A stretch of 64,000 bases of DNA from Roseovarius sp. GTDB lineage: Bacteria > Pseudomonadota > Alphaproteobacteria > Rhodobacterales > Rhodobacteraceae. This document shows, in pieces, positions 61,034 to 64,000 of this stretch; positions within the stretch are counted from its first letter, which is position 1; the number at the start of each line of letters is the position of its first letter. The notes below the pieces were generated by a model. That model was not told the origin of the DNA, did no database searches, and saw only the letters and a program-made list of their open reading frames with translations. Made by a program: the position numbers and the translations under genes. The stretch covers positions 144,999 to 208,998 of the forward strand of contig NZ_JAUCYU010000010.1 of NCBI RefSeq assembly GCF_030373445.1, given 5' to 3'.

Positions 61034-61149
61034 CCGAATTCTTTAAAAGAATTCGGACAGAAATCTTTTCAAGATTTCGACGCCCTTGCCACGACCGACC
61101 CAACTCGATTTCTTAAAAAGAAATCGGATCGAAATCTTTTCAAGATTTC
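61034..61149. repeat. Two tandem units of paired AT-rich palindromes after phoB
   Basis: Unit 1: arms CCGAATTCTTT and AAAGAATTCGG (61034-61044 and 61046-61056), then GAAATCTT-TTC-AAGATTTC (61060-61078). Unit 2, about 72 bp later: CGATTTCTT-AAA-AAGAAATCG (61106-61126), then an identical GAAATCTT-TTC-AAGATTTC (61131-61149). Each unit is followed by a CGCCCTTGCC-like or CCCCCTTTGCC-like stretch. No gene. Could be a REP-like element and also end the pho transcript. Confidence 0.75.
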
Positions 61150-61213
61150 GCCCCCTTTGCCGAGCCCGGAGCACCACTCTCAAATGTACACATCCGACTC
61201 GTAGAGAACTGCC

Positions 61214-61423
61214 ATGCCCGACCGCGCCCCCGTCACCTTCCATACCCAACCCAAGAGCAAGGCGGGCCTGGACGAGCGCCCCTTGGGCAACGCCCTCGCA
61301 CAGTGCCGGGCCGAAGAAGAGGCGTTCATCGCCTCCGTCGAACGCGGGCAGGCAGACGCAAGGGCAGGGCGGGTTCATACCACCGATGCCGCCCGCCGGC
61401 GCTTGACCCGCTCCATCGCGTAA
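61214..61423 (+). CDS. Hypothetical 69-residue charged protein
   Basis: Begins MPDRAPVTFHTQPKSKAGLD and ends with EEAFIASVERGQADARAGRVHTTDAARRRLTRS-type sequence. The last third resembles the C-terminal end of ParD/RHH-type antitoxins (RGxADxxAGR), but the ribbon-helix-helix part is not evident and no toxin gene is beside it. Convergent with the LysR gene, 3 bp apart. The ribosome-binding site is weak. Confidence 0.55.
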   Translation: MPDRAPVTFHTQPKSKAGLDERPLGNALAQCRAEEEAFIASVERGQADARAGRVHTTDAARRRLTRSIA

Positions 61424-61426
61424 TCC

Positions 61427-62338
61427 TCAACGCGGCAACCGTTCATCATCCTCGGTCTGCGTCGCCAGCCAGTCGCGGAACTTCAGAAGCGCCCGGTCGC
61501 CCGATTTCTCCACCGGCCAGACCAGGTGATACGCCCCGGGCGAGGGTGTCGAGCCGCCCCAGGCCTTGCATAAACGTCCCGTCGCAAGGTCCTGTTCTGC
61601 AAGGTAATCCGGCAACAGCGCCACCCCCAGCCCATGTAGCGCCGCCTGCGTGATCGTGGAAAACTGGTCATAGATCTGCCCCGTCACCTGCGCCCCCTCG
61701 ACCCCGTGCTCGGCAAACCACGCCGCCCACGCCTCGGGCCGCGTCTCGATATGCAGCAGCGGCAACCGCAACAGATCCGCCGCCCGCTCCGGATAGGCCC
61801 CCTCCAGCAAGCCCGGCGCACAGACCGCCACCACCGCCTCCGGCCGGAGCTTCATCGCCGCCGTCCCGGGCCAGTCCGCATTGCCGAAATGTATCGCGGC
61901 ATCAAAGGGTTCCGAGGCAAAGTTGAACGGGCGCAGCCGCGTCGTCAGGTTGATCGTCACCTCCGGATGCCGCCGCGCGAAATCCGCCAGCCGCGGCACC
62001 AGCCAGCGCATCCCGAAGGTCGGCAAAATCGCCAGGTCCAGGCTCCCCCCCGTCGGGTTCACCGTCAGCCGCAGCGACGCCTGCGTGATCTTCTGCAACG
62101 CCCCACGAATATCGGCCGCGTAATGCGCCGCCTCCGGCGTCAGCACCACCCGGCGCCCCCGCCGGATCACCAGCGGCACGCCCAACTGCTCCTCCAGCGC
62201 CTGAACCTGCCGGCTCACGGCACCCTGCGTCAGGTTCAGATCCTCCGCCGCCGCCGTGACGCTGCCCAGCCGGTCCACCGCCTCCAGCGCGCGCAGCGCG
62301 GCGGTCGACGGCAGGAAGCGGCGCGGGGCAGGGGGCAT
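61427..62338 (-). CDS. LysR-family transcriptional regulator
   Basis: 303 residues. N-terminal winged HTH ([39 protein letters not shown]) and a periplasmic-binding-like effector domain; closest in look to the GcvA subgroup ([19 protein letters not shown]). Divergent from the glutaryl-CoA dehydrogenase gene, 103 bp apart, so it very likely controls that gene. The ATG at 62338 starts the conserved region; longer frames run into the divergent promoter. Confidence 0.88.
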   Translation of the reverse strand: MPPAPRRFLPSTAALRALEAVDRLGSVTAAAEDLNLTQGAVSRQVQALEEQLGVPLVIRRGRRVVLTPEAAHYAADIRGALQKITQASLRLTVNPTGGSLDLAILPTFGMRWLVPRLADFARRHPEVTINLTTRLRPFNFASEPFDAAIHFGNADWPGTAAMKLRPEAVVAVCAPGLLEGAYPERAADLLRLPLLHIETRPEAWAAWFAEHGVEGAQVTGQIYDQFSTITQAALHGLGVALLPDYLAEQDLATGRLCKAWGGSTPSPGAYHLVWPVEKSGDRALLKFRDWLATQTEDDERLPR

Positions 62339-62441
62339 ATATGCGATTCCCTCATGGATAGATGCGGAATTCTCGCTGTTTTCTACCCTGATCCCGCGAT
62401 ACATTACAATTAAGTTGACGAACATGCATAAGGAGACCGCC

Positions 62442-63665
62442 ATGAGCCTCGACGCCCCCAAGATCCGCGCCAAGGACAAACCCAACCTTTCCAGCTTCGA
62501 CTGGGAAGACCCGTTCTACCTCGCCAAGCAGCTCGAGGAAGACGAGCGCATGATCGCCGAAAGCGGCCGCTCCTTCGCCCAGGAGGTGCTGCAACCCCGG
62601 GTGATGGAGGCGTTCGAAAAGGAAACCGTCGATCCCGGCATCTTCCGCGAAATGGGCCAGATGGGCCTCCTCGGCACCACCATCCCCGAGGAATACGGCG
62701 GGCTCGGCGCCGGCTACGTCAGCTACGGCGTCGTCGCCCGCGAAATCGAACGCGTCGACAGCGGCTACCGCTCGATGATGTCGGTGCAATCCAGCCTCGT
62801 CATGTACCCGATCTACGCCTACGGCACCGAGGAACAGCGCCAGAAATACCTCCCCGGCCTCGCCTCGGGCGAGCTCATCGGCTGCTTCGGCCTCACCGAA
62901 CCCGACGCCGGCTCCGACCCGGCGGGCATGAAGACCCGCGCCGTGAAAACCGACGGGGGCTACAAGCTCACCGGCTCGAAAATGTGGATCTCGAACAGCC
63001 CCATCGCCGATGTCTTCGTCATCTGGGCCAAGTCCGAGGCGCATGACGGCAAGATCCGCGGCTTCGTCCTCGAAAAGGGCATGAAGGGGCTCTCGGCGCC
63101 GAAAATCCAGAAGAAACTCTCGCTGCGCGCCTCCGTCACCGGCGAGGTCGTCATGGACGGCGTCGAGGTGGGGGAGGACGCGCTCCTGCCCAACGTGGAA
63201 GGCCTCAAGGGGCCCTTCGGCTGCCTCAACCGCGCCCGCTACGGCATCGCCTGGGGCGTCATGGGCTCGGCCGAGTTCTGCTGGCACGCCGCCCGCCAAT
63301 ACGGGCTCGACCGGCACCAGTTCGGCCGCCCGCTGGCCAACACCCAGCTCTTCCAGAAGAAGCTCGCCGACATGCAGACCGAGATCACCCTCGGCCTGCA
63401 GGCCGCGCTCCGCGTCGGCCGCCTGATGGACGAGGCCGCCGCCGCGCCCGAGATGATCTCGCTCATCAAGCGCAACAATTGCGGCAAGGCGCTCGACATC
63501 GCCCGGCAGGCCCGCGACATGCATGGCGGCAACGGCATCTCGGGCGAATTCCACGTCATCCGCCACGCCCTCAACCTCGAAACGGTCAACACCTACGAGG
63601 GCACGCATGACGTCCACGCGCTTATCCTCGGCCGGGCGCAAACCGGGCTGCAGGCGTTCTTTTGA
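62442..63665 (+). CDS. gcdH: Glutaryl-CoA dehydrogenase (acyl-CoA dehydrogenase family)
   Basis: 407 residues. FAD-dependent oxidation and decarboxylation of glutaryl-CoA to crotonyl-CoA in lysine/tryptophan breakdown. Motifs: [19 protein letters not shown] (FAD site), [13 protein letters not shown], and the catalytic-base region [20 protein letters not shown]. The N-terminal [22 protein letters not shown] is typical of glutaryl-CoA rather than short-chain dehydrogenases. An AAGGAGA box precedes the ATG. Adjacent LysR gene is its probable regulator. Confidence 0.93.
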   Translation: MSLDAPKIRAKDKPNLSSFDWEDPFYLAKQLEEDERMIAESGRSFAQEVLQPRVMEAFEKETVDPGIFREMGQMGLLGTTIPEEYGGLGAGYVSYGVVAREIERVDSGYRSMMSVQSSLVMYPIYAYGTEEQRQKYLPGLASGELIGCFGLTEPDAGSDPAGMKTRAVKTDGGYKLTGSKMWISNSPIADVFVIWAKSEAHDGKIRGFVLEKGMKGLSAPKIQKKLSLRASVTGEVVMDGVEVGEDALLPNVEGLKGPFGCLNRARYGIAWGVMGSAEFCWHAARQYGLDRHQFGRPLANTQLFQKKLADMQTEITLGLQAALRVGRLMDEAAAAPEMISLIKRNNCGKALDIARQARDMHGGNGISGEFHVIRHALNLETVNTYEGTHDVHALILGRAQTGLQAFF

Positions 63666-63957
63666 CCTGAAGACCAAGGTGTAAACCACGGAGGCCGAAC
63701 GGAATTTCCATTTCCGTTCGGTCTTCCGGCCGCGGCGCCGCGTCATTGTCACGCCGCGCCGCACACCGGCCGATCCCGCGATCCTTGCCGCGTCCCGGGA
63801 CCTGTGCCACTCCCGACCGCCACCGCGAACGGCATGACACGTATCCGGCAAGCCGAGACCACAGGCCACCCGGTGCGGGGAGGGTACAGAACGCGCAAAC
63901 TGCGACTGGAACCGTCACGCCACGGCCGGCTGCACACGCGCATCAATTGTTGCAACC
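63666..63957. other. Non-coding tail after glutaryl-CoA dehydrogenase
   Basis: About 290 bases with only short, unsupported frames on both strands. Apart from one hairpin at 63695-63721, nothing is recognisable. Base composition is less biased and repeat-like pieces begin after it, fitting a junction with an inserted element beyond the window. Confidence 0.5.
63695..63722 (+). terminator. Hairpin after glutaryl-CoA dehydrogenase gene
   Basis: Ten-base perfect arms CCGAACGGAA (63695-63704) and TTCCGTTCGG (63712-63721) around a 7-base loop, followed by TCTTCC. The T-run is weak, so a processed 3' end is also possible. Confidence 0.6.
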
Positions 63958-63997
63958 AAGTAGAAATGTCACCGGCTCTGCAAAGTAGAAATGTCAC
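63958..63997. repeat. Direct repeat AAGTAGAAATGTCAC (2 copies, 25-bp period) at the window edge
   Basis: Identical 15-mers at 63958-63972 and 63983-63997. Closely spaced short direct repeats of this kind occur at the ends of some insertion sequences with multiple transposase sites (IS21-like). No transposase is within the window, so an IS end is an inference. Confidence 0.5.
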
Positions 63998-64000
63998 GCC

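Overview
The window reads as a contiguous piece of a high-GC alphaproteobacterial chromosome, most likely Rhodobacterales (the Roseobacter/Paracoccaceae group). The evidence is the presence of CckA, CtrA and a SciP-type DUF1153 protein, direct-repeat alphaproteobacterial SOS boxes (GAAC-N7-GAAC) at recA and ssb, gene orders typical of this group, and several tiny membrane proteins of the kind common there. Nearly all of it is core genome. No prophage, CRISPR array, tRNA or rRNA was seen. The only sign of a mobile element is a pair of short direct repeats at the extreme right edge.

Layout: 1-3.4 kb holds the end of dxs and a convergent one-carbon operon (a small PF13769-type protein, a divergent methylenetetrahydrofolate reductase and a methyltetrahydrofolate:corrinoid methyltransferase). 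3.6-10.6 kb carries ppx/gppA, rlmE, an AEC permease, an RsmB-family methyltransferase and cckA. 10.6-17.7 kb has a minus-strand glycosyltransferase/sulfotransferase group, then recA, alaS and two DUF1330 genes. 18-26.5 kb has a small exported protein, typA, a FemAB/GNAT protein, ssb, a lytic transglycosylase, a peptide-type ABC binding protein, an AraC regulator and miaA. 26.7-38.8 kb is a long plus-strand envelope block: pyrH, frr, uppS, cdsA, dxr, rseP, bamA, skp, fabZ, lpxA, lpxI, lpxB. 38.8-42.2 kb has an ornithine cyclodeaminase homologue, two paralogous lipoproteins and mnmA. 42.3-47.8 kb is sciP, ctrA, ligA, recG. 47.8-52.4 kb contains a tiny membrane protein, a 6S-like RNA, hisI, an enolase-superfamily enzyme, a PAS protein and yicC. 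52.4-61 kb is gmk, a gamma carbonic anhydrase-like protein and the complete phoR-pstSCAB-phoU-phoB phosphate system. The right end has a LysR regulator divergent from glutaryl-CoA dehydrogenase.

Two regulatory themes run through the window. CtrA: perfect TTAA-N7-TTAA boxes lie upstream of cckA and of a PAS-domain gene, and a one-mismatch box lies in front of ctrA, which follows sciP. SOS/DnaA: perfect LexA boxes precede recA and ssb. Two more, each paired with a perfect DnaA box, precede an unannotated 40-residue membrane protein just downstream of recG. A structured RNA resembling 6S RNA follows that microprotein directly. This recG-downstream locus is the most promising candidate for something undescribed: a damage- and replication-responsive membrane microprotein, by analogy with small SOS-induced division inhibitors. 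Its function is inference; only the sites and the reading frame are visible.
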